Shown here in pieces: positions 1-11,358 of a DNA stretch of 64,000 bases. Both the position numbers and the translations under genes were made by a program. Location: the NCBI RefSeq assembly GCF_025024155.1, contig NW_026251713.1, positions 1 through 64,000 on the forward strand, given 5' to 3'. Origin of the DNA: Gamsiella multidivaricata (lineage: Eukaryota; Mortierellomycota; Mortierellomycetes; Mortierellales; Mortierellaceae). Within the stretch, counting starts at the first letter, position 1, and each line of letters opens with the position of its first letter. The notes below the pieces were generated by a model that did not search any database, was not told the origin of the DNA, and saw nothing but the letters and a program-made list of their open reading frames with translations.

Positions 1-2684
1 GATGGTATTTATCCAATGATCAAATAGGAAGCACGGTCTCGGACATCAGGAAGGCAACACACATCATTCACCATTCAGAAGAGGAGCTCGAGAGTCCGGA
101 GGGTGAGGAATGGCTCCGCACATTGGAAAAGAAGGATGGAAAGGTCCTGGTCCACTATTGGTACTACCCTGATTCATACGACGAGTGGCTGCTGGAGACC
201 TCAAGTGAGTTCATGGACCCAGAGCCGGTCCCAGAGCACACCGGTGCTTGGAGTATTTCTGCCCGTTGGATCAGGGACAGTGAGAAATACAACGAGTGGA
301 TGAACGAGGAGGACTACGAGCCATCTTCCGACCAAAACAGCGACCAGGAATCAGCCGCCGGATCGCCCGCTCCCTCCAGCCAGCGATTTGGAAGCAAGCG
401 TGACAACTCGGACAGGATCGAGTCACTTTCAAAGAGACTGAAGAGGAGTTCGTCCGCCACACCAATGGACGCTCAGCCGGATCACCCAGGCCTTCAGGTT
501 GTCTCCTTGGAGGAGAATGCGCCCCGAGGACGCGGATCAAAGAAGAATGAATACGAGCCCATTGTTGGAGGCGAGCTCGCCAATATTCCCGTTATTCCAG
601 ATGGCCATCTGGCAGCAACATCTACCACTGCTACACAAGATGGTGAGGCGACTGAGGATACTGCAGGATCCGAATCTATGGACGTTGATGCGAAGGAGGA
701 TGATTCGAATGACAAGAGCAATGTGACATTAACCGCTGATGACGATACAAAGGAGGCGAAGACAGCTGAGGAGAGCTCCAATGCCCAGTCGGGAGCTGCA
801 CCGACAAGTGAAGAGGCGGCCGCTCTGGCGGATGCGGAGCGTTTGCGACTCGAGGAAGAGGCTAGTCGCTACCTTTCACAACAGACACAGGAAGTCATTA
901 TACCTTCTTACGCGGCCTGGTTCTCGCTTTCAAAGATTCACGACATTGAGCAAAGGTCGCTTCCAGAGTTTTTCAATCTGAAGAACAGGAGCAAAACGCC
1001 CACTGTTTATAAAGATTACCGCGACTTCATGATCAACACATACCGCCTGAACCCCTCGGAATACCTGACGGTTACTGCCTGCAGAAGAAACCTTGCTGGA
1101 GATGTGTGCGCCATCATCAGAGTCCACGCATTTTTGGAACAATGGGGGCTGATCAACTACCAGGTAAAATTCCTTGGGAGACGTGCGCGTGGTTGAGCTG
1201 AATTGATGATACAGTTTCTAATCTATATTTTGACGCTTTCTTTGTTTTATGTATAGGTTGATCCCGATACCCGTCCTTCGACAGTTGGGCCCTCTTTCAC
1301 TGGCCATTTCCGCGTGTCGGCCGACACCCCCAAGGGTCTTCAGCCATTCCAGCCGAACTTGGCCACTCCAACTGCTGCAAAGGCAAACGTTGAGCAGATC
1401 AAGACTCCAGGCGCTTCGAAACTGGATGCCAACATTGAGCTTCGCCGGAACATCTATACCAGTGGACCAGAGCCCGTTTCCAAGGACAGTGATGAGAACG
1501 CAGAGAAGAGGCAGCGGTTCAACTGCTTTACTTGCGGTGCGGACTGCAGTAAGAGCCGTTACCACAGCATCAAGACCAAGAATTTTGAACTTTGTGCTAA
1601 CTGCTACACAGAGGGCCGCTTTCCCGCAACGATGTCCTCCGGTGACTTTATTCGGTTCCAATCGCAGCACGACAAATCGACGGACGAGCCTTGGACGGAT
1701 CAGGAGACACTGCTTCTGTTGGAGGGACTGGAGATGTACGACGAAGACTGGAATTTGGTGGCGGAACATGTTGGCACCCGTGGCCGTGAACAGTGCATTC
1801 TTCACTTTTTGCAACTGCCCATTGAGGATCCGTACTTGGGAGGTGCAACCGAAAGGGAGTTGGGGCCTCTTCAATACCACAAGGCTCCATTCAGCGAGTC
1901 CGACAACCCAGTGATGAGCGTTGTGGCATTTTTGGCTAGTGTTGTGAACCCAGGTGTGGCGGCTGCGGCTGCGCAAAGCGCATTGAGGGAGCTCGCCTTG
2001 GCCAGGAAGAACGCACAGGCTTCAGAAGAGAGCGGAGAGACGGCTGAGGAGGCGGCTGAGGAGGTGAAGGAGGAGCCACAGACCTTGGAATCTATGAACG
2101 TCGACAGTGCAAAGGAAGATCAGGACCAGACAAGCGCAACCCCGAAACAGGACGTGACTATGTCGGACGACAGCACTACATTGACAGAGTCCAAGGCAGA
2201 CGACATTTCAGGAATCCCTAGGTCTACACTTGAGAAGGCTGCGGCTGCAGCACTGGGATCTGCAGCAGCGAAGGCGAAGACGTTGGCGGACTATGAGGAG
2301 CGTGAGATCCAGCGCCTGGTGACGGTGGTGGTGGAGATGCAGCTTAAGAAGTTGGAGCTGAAGCTGCAGCAGTTCGAGGAGCTGGAGAGTGTTCTGGATA
2401 TCGAAAAGAGGGAGCTTGAGACCCAACGACAACAATTGTACCTGGACCGGCTAACGATGAAGAAGAGCATCATGTCTATGCAGGAGAAGATGATCCTGGC
2501 TCGACAGACGGGCAATCCACAGGTGTTTGCGAGCGTTACTGTGCCCGCAGGCGGTGTGGGGGGCTCAGGGATGACTCTTCAGAACGAGGCGACAGTGCGC
2601 CAGCAGCAGGACGCGGGACAGGGTCTGGGTCCTCTTTCACGGGAGCCGAATGCAGAGGGAGTTGTCCTTCTCCCACTGCCTTAG
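1..2684 (+). CDS. SWI/SNF or RSC complex subunit, SWI3/RSC8/SMARCC family (5' partial)
   Basis: Core scaffold subunit of a SWI/SNF-type ATP-dependent chromatin remodeller, acting in the nucleus. The frame is open from base 3, so the start lies outside the window. Exons 3-1163 and 1257-2684 join in phase 0 across a 93-base intron (CAG|GTAAAA...TATAG). About 862 residues are visible. In order: the SMARCC N-terminal region with [15 protein letters not shown], an acidic Ser-rich linker, a SWIRM domain (IIPSYAAWF through [12 protein letters not shown]), a ZZ-like zinc motif (CFTCGADC...CANCY), a SANT domain ([16 protein letters not shown]...W), an acidic linker, and a long C-terminal coiled coil (about 2280-2500) with repeated EL/QQ heptads. 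This is the family's usual order. The stop is TAG. I cannot separate the SWI3 and RSC8 paralogues. Confidence 0.95.
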
Positions 2685-2713
2685 ATGCTTTTTTTTTTTC
2701 TGCAATGGCGGTC

Positions 2714-2719
2714 AATAAA
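2714..2719 (+). terminator. AATAAA polyadenylation signal
   Basis: A canonical AATAAA hexamer lies 30 bases after the stop codon of the SWI3-like gene, in a T-rich then A-rich 3' UTR. It is the likely poly(A) signal of that transcript. Confidence 0.6.
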
Positions 2720-4586
2720 ATAATACACGAACACAAGCACTCATCCGCCTACAAGCGAATTGCGTGTTGTTTCTGCAGGTTGTAACGACTTTGATGGGGA
2801 TGGATATGAAGTGGACACGACTTTGATGGCGGTGGACATAATGTCTATTCGGATACAGCCGGCTCGGCCATCATGCATTGCAGCCCAAATCCGTCGATAC
2901 CGATCGCATTTTTTTTTTTTTTTTTTACCCCATCTCCTGAGAATTACATACCACAGCAAAGATGACCCAGTAAAGTAATTCCTTGTTTTTGTCAACGGCA
3001 ATCCCTAGACGGGCAGTTGGCATCTTTTTGGGCAGAGGAACAACGAACTAATGCAGCATTTTTTCATGTTCTGCATGAGAGCATGTCTGACATGGTTCTT
3101 TTTTTGCTCTTTATTAGGTTTTTTTCTCATTATTGCTCATATTTCTTCTTTTGAACGTCAAGAAGGATGGAAGGATGGGTATATATATTCTAACTCTTAT
3201 TCTTATTGTTATTCCTATTCTTTTTTTTAAGGTGTGCAGAACGACGTTCTCTTGGCCTGTGGTGAAAGAAAGGTGTGGGAGGTGGAGGATCTATATTTTC
3301 TTCTTTCTTTCTTCCTTCCATCTTGGGGTCCAATGGCTCGGGGTAGAGACTCTTTATGCTGTGGTTTTTTTTGTTGTTGTTGTTATGGGTTATCTTTTTG
3401 GTTCGCATTTTAAAAAAAAAGAAGAACGAACGAACGAAGCAACAAAAAAAAAAACGCGATGAAAGAGCCATGGAACAGGAAAGAAAAGAGTGGAAAAAAT
3501 TACCCACACATACATACACACATACACATACACGCGCGCTAGTCAGTTGCACGGATAGATACATAAACAACGGCTGTTTGCATAAAGGGTACACAATCGC
3601 TTTTTTTCTTTTGGGTCGAGTGGGGTGGGGGGGGGGGGGGGTGAAGAAGGGGAGGGGAAAGTGGAACGAAAGGAAAAGTGTTTTTATTCCATAGTCGTGG
3701 CCGTAGTATATAGTTCTAATGAGGTTTGCATGGTCGCACAAGGACGAACAGGTGACAGGTCAAGGGCACAGACCCTAGAGTTCTGCCTACTGGGGGGCAT
3801 GAAATGCAGGAATCGCGCCACTGAAAAAAGGGTGTGGAGGGAATAGCCCGAAAACGTTGACATCGTACTGTAGGGGCGTGTGGAAGCTATGTGGAATGGG
3901 GGGAGGGCCTTTGACAGCCATCAGGAGACATCCAAAAAGACTATAAAAAAACAAAAACAAAATAAAAAACGCCAGGCTTGCATGCTAGGGGTGGAGTGAG
4001 CAGACCGAGCAAGCGGGACACTCGAGTTGGATCATGGATATCATAGATGAGAAAATAAGACATTGGGCGTTGGGGTCGGGCCGTGGGTCGTTGTTGACTG
4101 GAGACGGGCTATTTACAGACTATTGCTGGATGCGGTTGGTCTTTCTTTCGCTGGTTGTTGCTTTTATGGTGTGAGTTGTGGCAGGGGGAGGGAGGGGGGT
4201 TTCCGTCAAGAGGAAGCTGTCCGGTACCGGTTTGTCTGGGTGGTGCCTCCTATTCGGTCTGAGTCGTTGTTCTGTAGGAGGAGGAATATTTTTCTCGTAG
4301 GGGGGTGAAAGAGATGAAGATGCTGCTGCTAAACAGCTGCTTGGACTAGTACCCCACATCTCGCTCCTTCTCAAAGGCATCTGTTCCACAGCAAGAAGAG
4401 GAACACGAGCAACGCCCAAGGGAAGATTGACGGTATGGTGGCGGTGGTGGTGGTGGTGGTGGGCAATGGCAAGGGTGGAGGAGGAGGACATACAGATGGG
4501 GTCGGATGGATTCCCTGCTGCACTCGATCCGCTGTTGGTTCGAGTGGGCGTGTGAATGGCCAGACCCGTTGACGCTGCCGCCAAGA

Positions 4587-4616
4587 GCCAATAAGCCAAT
4601 AAGCCAATAAGCCAAT
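4587..4616 (+). promoter_or_regulatory. Four tandem GCCAAT boxes
   Basis: GCCAAT occurs at 4587, 4595, 4603 and 4611, an exact 8-base periodicity (unit AGCCAATA). CCAAT is the binding core of the Hap2/3/5 (NF-Y) complex in fungi. The array sits about 80 bases upstream of a TATAAA and in the right orientation for the F-box/LRR gene. Function is inferred. It could also be a neutral octamer expansion. Confidence 0.5.
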
Positions 4617-4693
4617 ATGATTTATATGATTTATACCCCACACTCTGCGTGGATTTGTCCCACACCCGACACACGCGACTCACATCGCTTCGG

Positions 4694-4699
4694 TATAAA
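4694..4699 (+). promoter_or_regulatory. TATA box upstream of the F-box gene
   Basis: TATAAA in the context CGGTATAAATG is followed at once by a pyrimidine-rich tract typical of fungal start regions. It lies 850 bases before the ATG at 5544, which implies a long (possibly spliced) 5' leader. Confidence 0.4.
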
Positions 4700-5543
4700 T
4701 GCGAGTCCCCCCCTCCCTTTGGACGCCTCTCTTTTCCTCTCTCTTTCTTTCCTTCAACAGCCCCCATTCTTCTTCTTCTTCCTCCTCCTCTTCTTCTTTT
4801 TCTTCCTCAGCCACTCTTTCTTCCTCCGTGTCGCATCCCTCTGCATTCACCCCCCACAGAAACGCGTATCCTTTCTTCCCCTCGCGTAGCTGCCACCGTC
4901 CTTTCTCTTTCTTTCCTTGTTATCCTCAAGGAGTGGCCACGTTGCTCCTCTTCACATCCCTCCATCTGCCCCCTCCCTCCAACACAGCTTTCAAAAATGC
5001 CCTCCCTGTGAGTTTGGAGTCTGTTACAGAATCTTCCCCACCCGCCCAGCACCCCCCTCGCCTCTTAGTTTCTGAACATTCTCCAAACGTAGTCAATCTG
5101 ATCGCCTCACCGGCCCTTCCTCTCCACCTTCCTCGTCCTGCTTCAGCAATACGGAACGTCTTTGCCTGATCTCTCTCTCGCATATACAGCCTTTAATCCT
5201 TCCCTCGGTCCTTGTCCTTGCTCTTGTCCCTTGCTCTCGAGATTATCTGTCTGAGTCCTGTCAGCCGAGAGCGTTTGTCTCTGTATCTAGATTTGGTCCT
5301 AACCGACTTGGCCTGCCTGCCCAAGACTTCGCATTTGCGGGGGATCACGAGAACATTTGCCCAAAAGGAGTAACATCATTTTCATATCACTCCAGCATCC
5401 AATAAGCACCGCACTATTTCCATTAGTCTCTTCTTTCCTACTACTCTTATTTTTATTCTGCTGTATTCTATTCTGCTCTATTCTATTGCGCTACACGCTT
5501 CTTCTTTGTATTACGCGCACTGTATCACTTCCTATCTCTCACA

Positions 5544-7069
5544 ATGCCCTATCCAACCACGGCCACCAACCGCGCACTCGCCCTGCCCGAAATCGTCTTC
5601 GAGATCTTGGCCTGTCTCGAAGCCCAGGCCGACCTCTGTCCCCAGCTCGTCCAGTCCTCCCTGCGTGCCTGCACCCTCGTTAACCGCACCTGGTTCTTCG
5701 ACGCCAACATCTTCCTCTACCGCGCCCCCTACATTCGCCACGGCCGCGGCTCCGAGGCCAAAATCAGTGCCCTCATCCGTACCCTGGACACCACCAACCG
5801 TGGTCTCTATGTCCGCTCGCTCTCTCGCTGCAAGGTCGAGCTCTGGGAGATGTTCCCCTCGCTCGACAAGCTCTTCGATCCTTGTCCCCGTATCTCCTCC
5901 CTCGCCCTGTGCTTCCGCTCCGGCGAGAAGGGCCATCTGATGGAGTCCTTCGAGACCCAGGCTTTCCGCTCACTCAACCCGATCATTGCCCAGGGCATGG
6001 CCCATGTCCAGGAACTCGACCTGACCAGCGTTTCCGTCAATGCCGTCGACAAGGATGACACCGCCTATGTGGATGCAGCCCTTAATTGCATCAGCACCTG
6101 CACACGTCTCCAAAAGTTGGTGACCACGCGCGCCGACTGGAGCAACATCAAGTCCATCTCGCGACATTTGACGGACCTGAGCATCTCCTTTGTGGCCCCT
6201 CCGGATCTCAAGACTAGCGTCGCATTGGCTCCGTCTCTGGTCAACCTGACCAGCCTCCATCTGCATCATGCGCCGCAAGCGTTGCCCGCCCATGCCTTTT
6301 CACGCGTCTTGGCCCAGTACTGTCGCTCGCTGGTCAAGCTGGACCTCTGCCCCGAGGCCATCACCAGCCGTTCGCTCGAGATGATGGTCTTGCGCAACCC
6401 GGGTCTGGTCTCGATCCATCTGCGAAACTGCCCGGACAGCTACACGGCCGCAGTTCTGGAGTACCCGCCTCAGGAGCTCGAATTCTTTGACATGGGCACT
6501 GTGGACTCGCAGCTGATCCTGAAGGCGCTTTCGCTCTGTCCCAAACTGACCTCGACCGGCAAGTCGGCCCCGAGGAACAATAACACGGCAGAATTTTGGC
6601 AGAGCTTTCTGGAACGAGCTCGTCAGATTCAGGAGCTGCATGTGGAACGCTGGTCCGACTTTCACAGCAAGGACCTCTTTTTTGACACCGTTCTGCCTAA
6701 ACTCGGCCCACAGCTGGTCCGAATCTGGTTCGGCTGGCGAGATCTCTTGGGATGCGACGAACTCGAGCGCGTGCTCACCTCCTGCGACCGACTCCAGGTT
6801 CTCCGTGCCCCTGTCAAGGGCAATGGCCAGGTAAGGATCTAAATCCGTTTCTGTTCTATATAATTTCTTGGTGGCGAACTGGATCCCTTCTGTGGTTTAA
6901 CGCTTTAACGATGAAAAATGAATAGAACCTAGTCCGTTGCTTCAAGTGCGTCGCTACACGCTCGCGACTCCGTGAGGTGCGTCTCTTTGGCGACAATGTC
7001 AAGTTCTGCGATGACGACAAGCGACGAATGCAGCGCTTCCTGCCTGTGCTCTGCAGCTTCACCACCTAG
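5544..7069 (+). CDS. F-box / leucine-rich-repeat-like protein
   Basis: Predicted substrate receptor of an SCF ubiquitin ligase. Exons 5544-6830 and 6926-7069 join in phase 0 (intron 6831-6925, GTAAGG...AATAG), giving 476 residues. The N-terminus reads as an F-box (LALPEIVFEILACL, then LRACTLVNRTWF). The rest is a series of degenerate LRR-type segments (for example LVNLTSLHLHHAP, LVKLDLC, LQVLRAP, LREVRLFGDNV), as in the many fungal F-box/LRR proteins. The second exon adds the last repeat and ends at TAG. Codon use is strongly C-ending, more than in the neighbours, which suggests good expression. The substrate cannot be guessed. Confidence 0.85.
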
Positions 7070-7776
7070 GCTGCCACTCACTATAAGGACCATGGACGAG
7101 CATACAATGCCTCTCGGTCTCTCAGTCATACAACCAGGACGTTTTGTAACCTTTCTCTTTTTTTTTTTGGGGGGGGGGGTATTTTCTTTCCTTTTTTCTT
7201 TTTGATTCATCTGTACATATGAACACGCCTTCCCGAAATGTCCACTTTTTCAAACGACTCTTCTCATCATACATCTTTAGCGCCTTTTTGTATTATTTTT
7301 TTGTAAGGCGAAGGAGATGATGTTGTGAACTGGCGGTGGACTTTTTTTTTAAAAAAAAAAACACCCAAAAACCAACAAAAAAAGTTGTGATATGTACTCC
7401 TGGATTCAGTGTTTCCTTGAGAATAACCACGATTAGCTGTAAATATTTGTAATAAAAGACTCTCTGTATATACTCTAACCATGCTTGCCCTTCAGGAAGG
7501 ATCGCAGGTCGTTTGCGCCATGAGGGCTATGAGGCAATGATTGTTACGACCGCGCGGCGCGCGCGTTTTCTGAATACACCAAGTACAAGGTTCGTACATA
7601 CCACGGATGGTCTGCAACATCTCGCACACGGTTGGTTATAAACGCTGTGATTCAGGCTAAACTAATTTGCTCCGCACCCCCCTTTTGTTCAGTTTCTTCT
7701 ATACACGGCATACTCCAAGGGATGGTGTAGTTTGTTGATGTACGTGTGTGTGTGTGTGTGTTTATTTCCACGCGAT
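7070..7776. other. Convergent 3' regions, no gene seen
   Basis: This is the 3' flank between the F-box gene (+) and the UDP-glucuronate decarboxylase gene (-). It contains T, G and A runs (7151-7180, 7341-7361), an AATAAA at 7451-7456 that could end the F-box transcript, a CG-rich GCGCGC stretch near 7553-7565 and a short (GT)n tract at about 7745-7760. Confidence 0.6.
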
Positions 7777-9328
7777 TTAGCTAGAAGAGTACCGCGTTTG
7801 CTCCATCTTGTTGTTCTTGAAATACTGGACGGTCTCGCGGATGCCCTGATAGACCGAAAACTTGGGTGCCCAGTTCAGGTGCCGCTGTGCCCTTCCAATG
7901 TCCGGCCGCCGCCTCTGCGGATCGTCCTCCGTCGGCGGCAGACTCATGATCTCGACATCGGCATTGATTTCATTCCGGATCATCTCTGCAAACTCCCGGA
8001 TCGTGTACTCCTCCGGGTTGCCGAGGTTGACGGGCTCTGTGTAGTTCCTGTTCATGAGCAGGATCAGTCCGTCGACCAGATCGTGGATATATTGGAACGA
8101 CCGTGTTTGCTGTCCATCCCCATAGATGGTGAGTTCATCCCCCCTGAGCGCCTGCATGATAAAGTTACTGACCACGCGGCCGTCGTTTTCGTTCATCCTT
8201 GGGCCGAATGTGTTGAAAATTCGAGCCACCCGAACGTCGACCTCATCTTGATGCATATATGAATACGTCAAGGTTTCCGCCACGCGTTTTCCCTCGTCAT
8301 AGCAGGCGCGAGGCCCAATGGGATTGACATGGCCCCAATATGTCTCTTTTTGAGGATGCTCTTCAGGATCTCCGTAGACCTCTATGGAATATAGACCAAA
8401 GATAAAGAAGATAAAAATAAGAAATAAGAAATAAGAAAATAAAAAAAAAAGAAAAGAAGGTTTTTTGTCAGCCGTCGAGGAACAATGTTAATGCTTCAAG
8501 GACAAATCAATTTGACTTTGAGATGGGATGATACGTACCGGATGTTGAGGTCAAGAGGAAGCGGGCCTTCGTTCGCTTGGCAAGTCCCAGCATGTTGATC
8601 GTACCCATGACAGAGGTCTTGACGGTTTTGATGGGGTTGTACTGATAGTGAGGTGGAGAGGCAGGGCAGGCTAGGTGGTAGATCTGATCGACCTCGATCA
8701 TGAACGGATCGACCACGTCGTGTCGAATGAGTTCAAAGTGAGGGTGACCCATCCAGTGCTGGACATTGCGCTTGTTTCCCGTAAAAAAGTTGTCGAGCAC
8801 AATGACCTCGTGGCCCATGAGCATCAGTCGATCGACGAGATGTGAACCCACAAAGCCTGCTCCTCCAGTGACCAAGATTCGTTTCCGCTCATGGTCCGGC
8901 AGTGCCTTGACACCTGGGAACGAAGGCGAGTGTGGAAACGACAAGGTATTGTCCTTGAGGTTGATTGTCCTATACGAATTGGACTGGTTGGGCAGGTAGA
9001 GCTGCTGAAGGATCCTGAGTGGAATATCCGACCGCACCGACTTGTCGCCGACCACGCTCACGAGCTGTGCTTCTGAACCTGCTCCGAAAGTCGTTGGTAA
9101 TGCTTCAGTCGGTGTTGCTGCTTCGATATTGAGTCCTGTACTCGATAGGTGGTCCTCATTGTGCTTGGGCGCCGCAGATACATCGTCTGCTTCTGATCCT
9201 GATACGGAAACAGTCGAGGGGGCGGTGTCATCGCTGGTGCTCACCGGTGTGTCAAGCTCGGAAGGTACACCTGTGCACTGCCCTTGGTCATGGTTCTTGT
9301 GCTCCTCGACGCGTTCCATGTTTTCCAT
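7777..9328 (-). CDS. UXS1: UDP-glucuronate decarboxylase (UDP-xylose synthase)
   Basis: Converts UDP-glucuronate to UDP-xylose plus CO2, supplying xylose for glycans. Exons 9328-8539 and 8381-7777 join in phase 1 (intron 8382-8538, GTACGT...CATAG), giving 464 residues. It is an extended short-chain dehydrogenase: GGAGFVG NAD-binding motif at 155-161, Tyr291-x-x-x-Lys295 in YDEGK, and the diagnostic [20 protein letters not shown] and TRSFQY-VDGL segments. The first 140 residues are acidic and Ser/Thr-rich, with no signal peptide or membrane segment, so a cytosolic enzyme is likely, unlike the Golgi-anchored animal form. A second in-frame ATG lies three codons after the chosen start. Confidence 0.95.
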
Positions 9329-10088
9329 AGTAATAGTGGGCGTATTTGTAGTTTTTTGCCTCGCGAAAAGTCAGGCCAGTGTATTAGTGGAAAGTGTATA
9401 TGAAGGTCGAAAGGACAAAGGTGCACGATGTTCTTGGAATGAGCAAATGGAATGAAGAAGACAAGAAGAGGGTAGGAGCAAGATAAGCTAGAGTTATGCT
9501 GTCGATGGGCTCGAATATCTTTTTTTAGTGGCGGCGGACGTGCGGTCGTTGAAGAGATTTGCATGCAGAGATCGGGCGATAGGGGCACAAAGAGGTAGCT
9601 GCGAAAATACGGAGAGAAAGCAACGAGGATCCTGAAGAAGCAAACGAAGGAGAAGAGCGAGAAGCGGAAGATAGAGAAGATGGAGAAGAGGATGGAGAAG
9701 CCAAAAGAGAAGGAGAAAGAAGAAGAGGTGGAGTTGTTATCCAAGTCATGAAGTATAAAAGGGAAATCCTCATACAATGGTCATCCCGGGCGCAGACCTC
9801 TATTCTCCACTCTTTTCGCGCGTTCCAATTACGTCTGGTATTTGTTCATCCAATGGGTCGGAACTGACCTTTCGCTATTCATTTTCGTTATTGTTTAATT
9901 GCTGCTCACTGAAAGTACATTACACTCTACATGCTACATGCTACATGTCCAAAATCGATTACATGTTCGTACATGTCGGCGTATGTCGATGCATATGCAT
10001 AGTCGAATCATGGCCGCAATTGCTCTTGACACATTTGACGTATAGCAATTAGACCGCGTCCAGCCCCAATAATCCAGTGTTACATACT
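9329..10088. other. UXS1 5' flank and TMX2-like 3' flank, no gene
   Basis: The lower half is pyrimidine-rich on the minus strand, as expected for the UXS1 leader. A TATAAAAG at about 9754 points the other way. The upper half has a short CTACATG repeat near 9928-9950. No open frame has coding character. Confidence 0.55.
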
Positions 10089-11358
10089 TCACACTGCAAA
10101 CGACTCCTTGCCGCTGCCCAGTTTATCTAGCTCAAAGGCATGCGCCACTGAGCTCTCCGATCGGTCCCATCCAACCTTGCCCAGAACCTCGCCTCCGACC
10201 TTGGTTCCCACTTTCAATGGGAGCTGCTTCAGGGGCCTGCCGTTCTTGAACAAGATCAGCGTCGGTAGATCCAATGTGGTCGCTGCAAGACTGATCTTGA
10301 ACCGATTGGCGATCTGATCGCCCTCAGGAACCAGATCCATGTCGATCTTGGCAAAGTGAACATTCTTTTTCTCGTATCTTTTTTTTTTTTTTTTTTTGGA
10401 GAGTCAAAGATTCATGGTCATTGGTTAGTGTTGTTTCGACTATTGCCATGCGACGATGCATTGACATGCAGTCGAGAACAAGAATAAAACCACAGCCCAG
10501 GTAAAGACAGTGATAGAGTTACATACTTGATCGAGCATCGAGCCAGAACAGCCTCAAAGAGTCGACAAGGTGAGCTCCATGTTGCGTTAAATGCAATAAT
10601 CCAATAATGATTAGGATCCAGCTCCGACACAGCCTTCTCCTTACGCCCTTGATCCTGAGTATATGTCTTCCCCCGATCCACTTCTCCATCCTCCAGTGGC
10701 TCCTCATTCTCATCCAGTTCCACGATCTTTGCTGATGAACTACGGTTCCTGAGACCGGAATCACCAACCGCGCGCTCCTTGCCCTTTGATCCTGATTGAC
10801 CTGGTGTAGTCAAGTACTCGAGCTGTGCGGCATCCAGCCAGATGATCTTCGAAGGACCCTGATAAGGCGGTTGCGGAAATGCAATAAAGACAGCTGTAAC
10901 ACGAACAGGAAACTGTTAGACGCCCTCGTATATGTAACGTACAGGAATAAAATAACAGCAGCACACTTATCGTTACGCCAATCGTAACGCCAATCGTAAC
11001 ACCAATCCGTTTCATAGTACTTACCCAGCCATGCGAATAGAAACAGGAGGACCCTCCACCACCCGCTCCAGCTCATCCCCAAGAGAGCCGCACGTTCCTG
11101 GGCAATGGCCCAAAAGCCGTAGAGGGAATAGACCTTGATGTACAGTGCTACGACACTGACGAGTTCCTCTGCGGACTGAGATCCGCGAATTTTTATCGAG
11201 AGCAGGACCATGCCTGGCAGGATGTAGCGGGAGTTGGCAGCGATATTGGAGCTCGACAGGCACTCTGGATGGAATATGATTTGATATGCTGGGTAGGCTG
11301 CGGCGAGGACCACGTTTGCAACATAGTGCGGATGTAAAAGTCGTTTGGCGAGCGACAT
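10089..11358 (-). CDS. TMX2-like thioredoxin-related transmembrane protein
   Basis: Membrane-anchored thioredoxin-fold protein, probably of the ER or mitochondria-associated membrane. Exons 11358-11025, 10893-10527 and 10377-10089 close in phase (1 then 2), giving 329 residues. The N-terminal 110 residues have several hydrophobic segments (for example YILPGMVLLSIKI, WWRVLLFLFAWLG). The FPQPPYQGPSKIIWLD stretch then leads into an acidic insert and a thioredoxin domain (HYWIIAFNATWSSPC, later LDLPTLILFKNGRP). The active-site tetrad is SSPC, not CxxC, comparable to the SNDC of human TMX2. This suggests a non-canonical redox site. Intron 1 holds three copies of a 12-base unit (10971-11006). Intron 2 ends in 19 A's before the AG. 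Confidence 0.88.
10971..11006. repeat. 12-base tandem repeat, 3 copies, inside an intron
   Basis: CGTTACGCCAAT, CGTAACGCCAAT and CGTAACACCAAT are contiguous, with one or two differences between units. They lie within intron 1 of the TMX2-like gene, close to its donor site. Each unit contains a CCAAT core. Confidence 0.9.

Larger units (their letters stand above)
2720..5543. other. Long intergenic region, no supported gene
   Basis: This 2.8 kb stretch has no reading frame with convincing protein character. It holds T runs (about 2911-2926), a CA/CATA microsatellite near 3507-3535, a G run near 3625-3640 and a strongly pyrimidine-rich block from about 4700 to 5540. The last 950 bases are best read as promoter and 5' leader of the F-box gene. 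In that leader I see one upstream ATG (4997) opening a 4-codon frame. A GTGAGT (5009) and a CAG (5187-5189) could bound a leader intron, but this is unproven. Confidence 0.6.

Noticed and set aside
4120..4767. Minus-strand open frame of 215 codons upstream of the F-box gene
   Set aside because: It is built from the CCAAT array, CT tracts and a His-coding trinucleotide run. No domain, and it runs antisense through the promoter.
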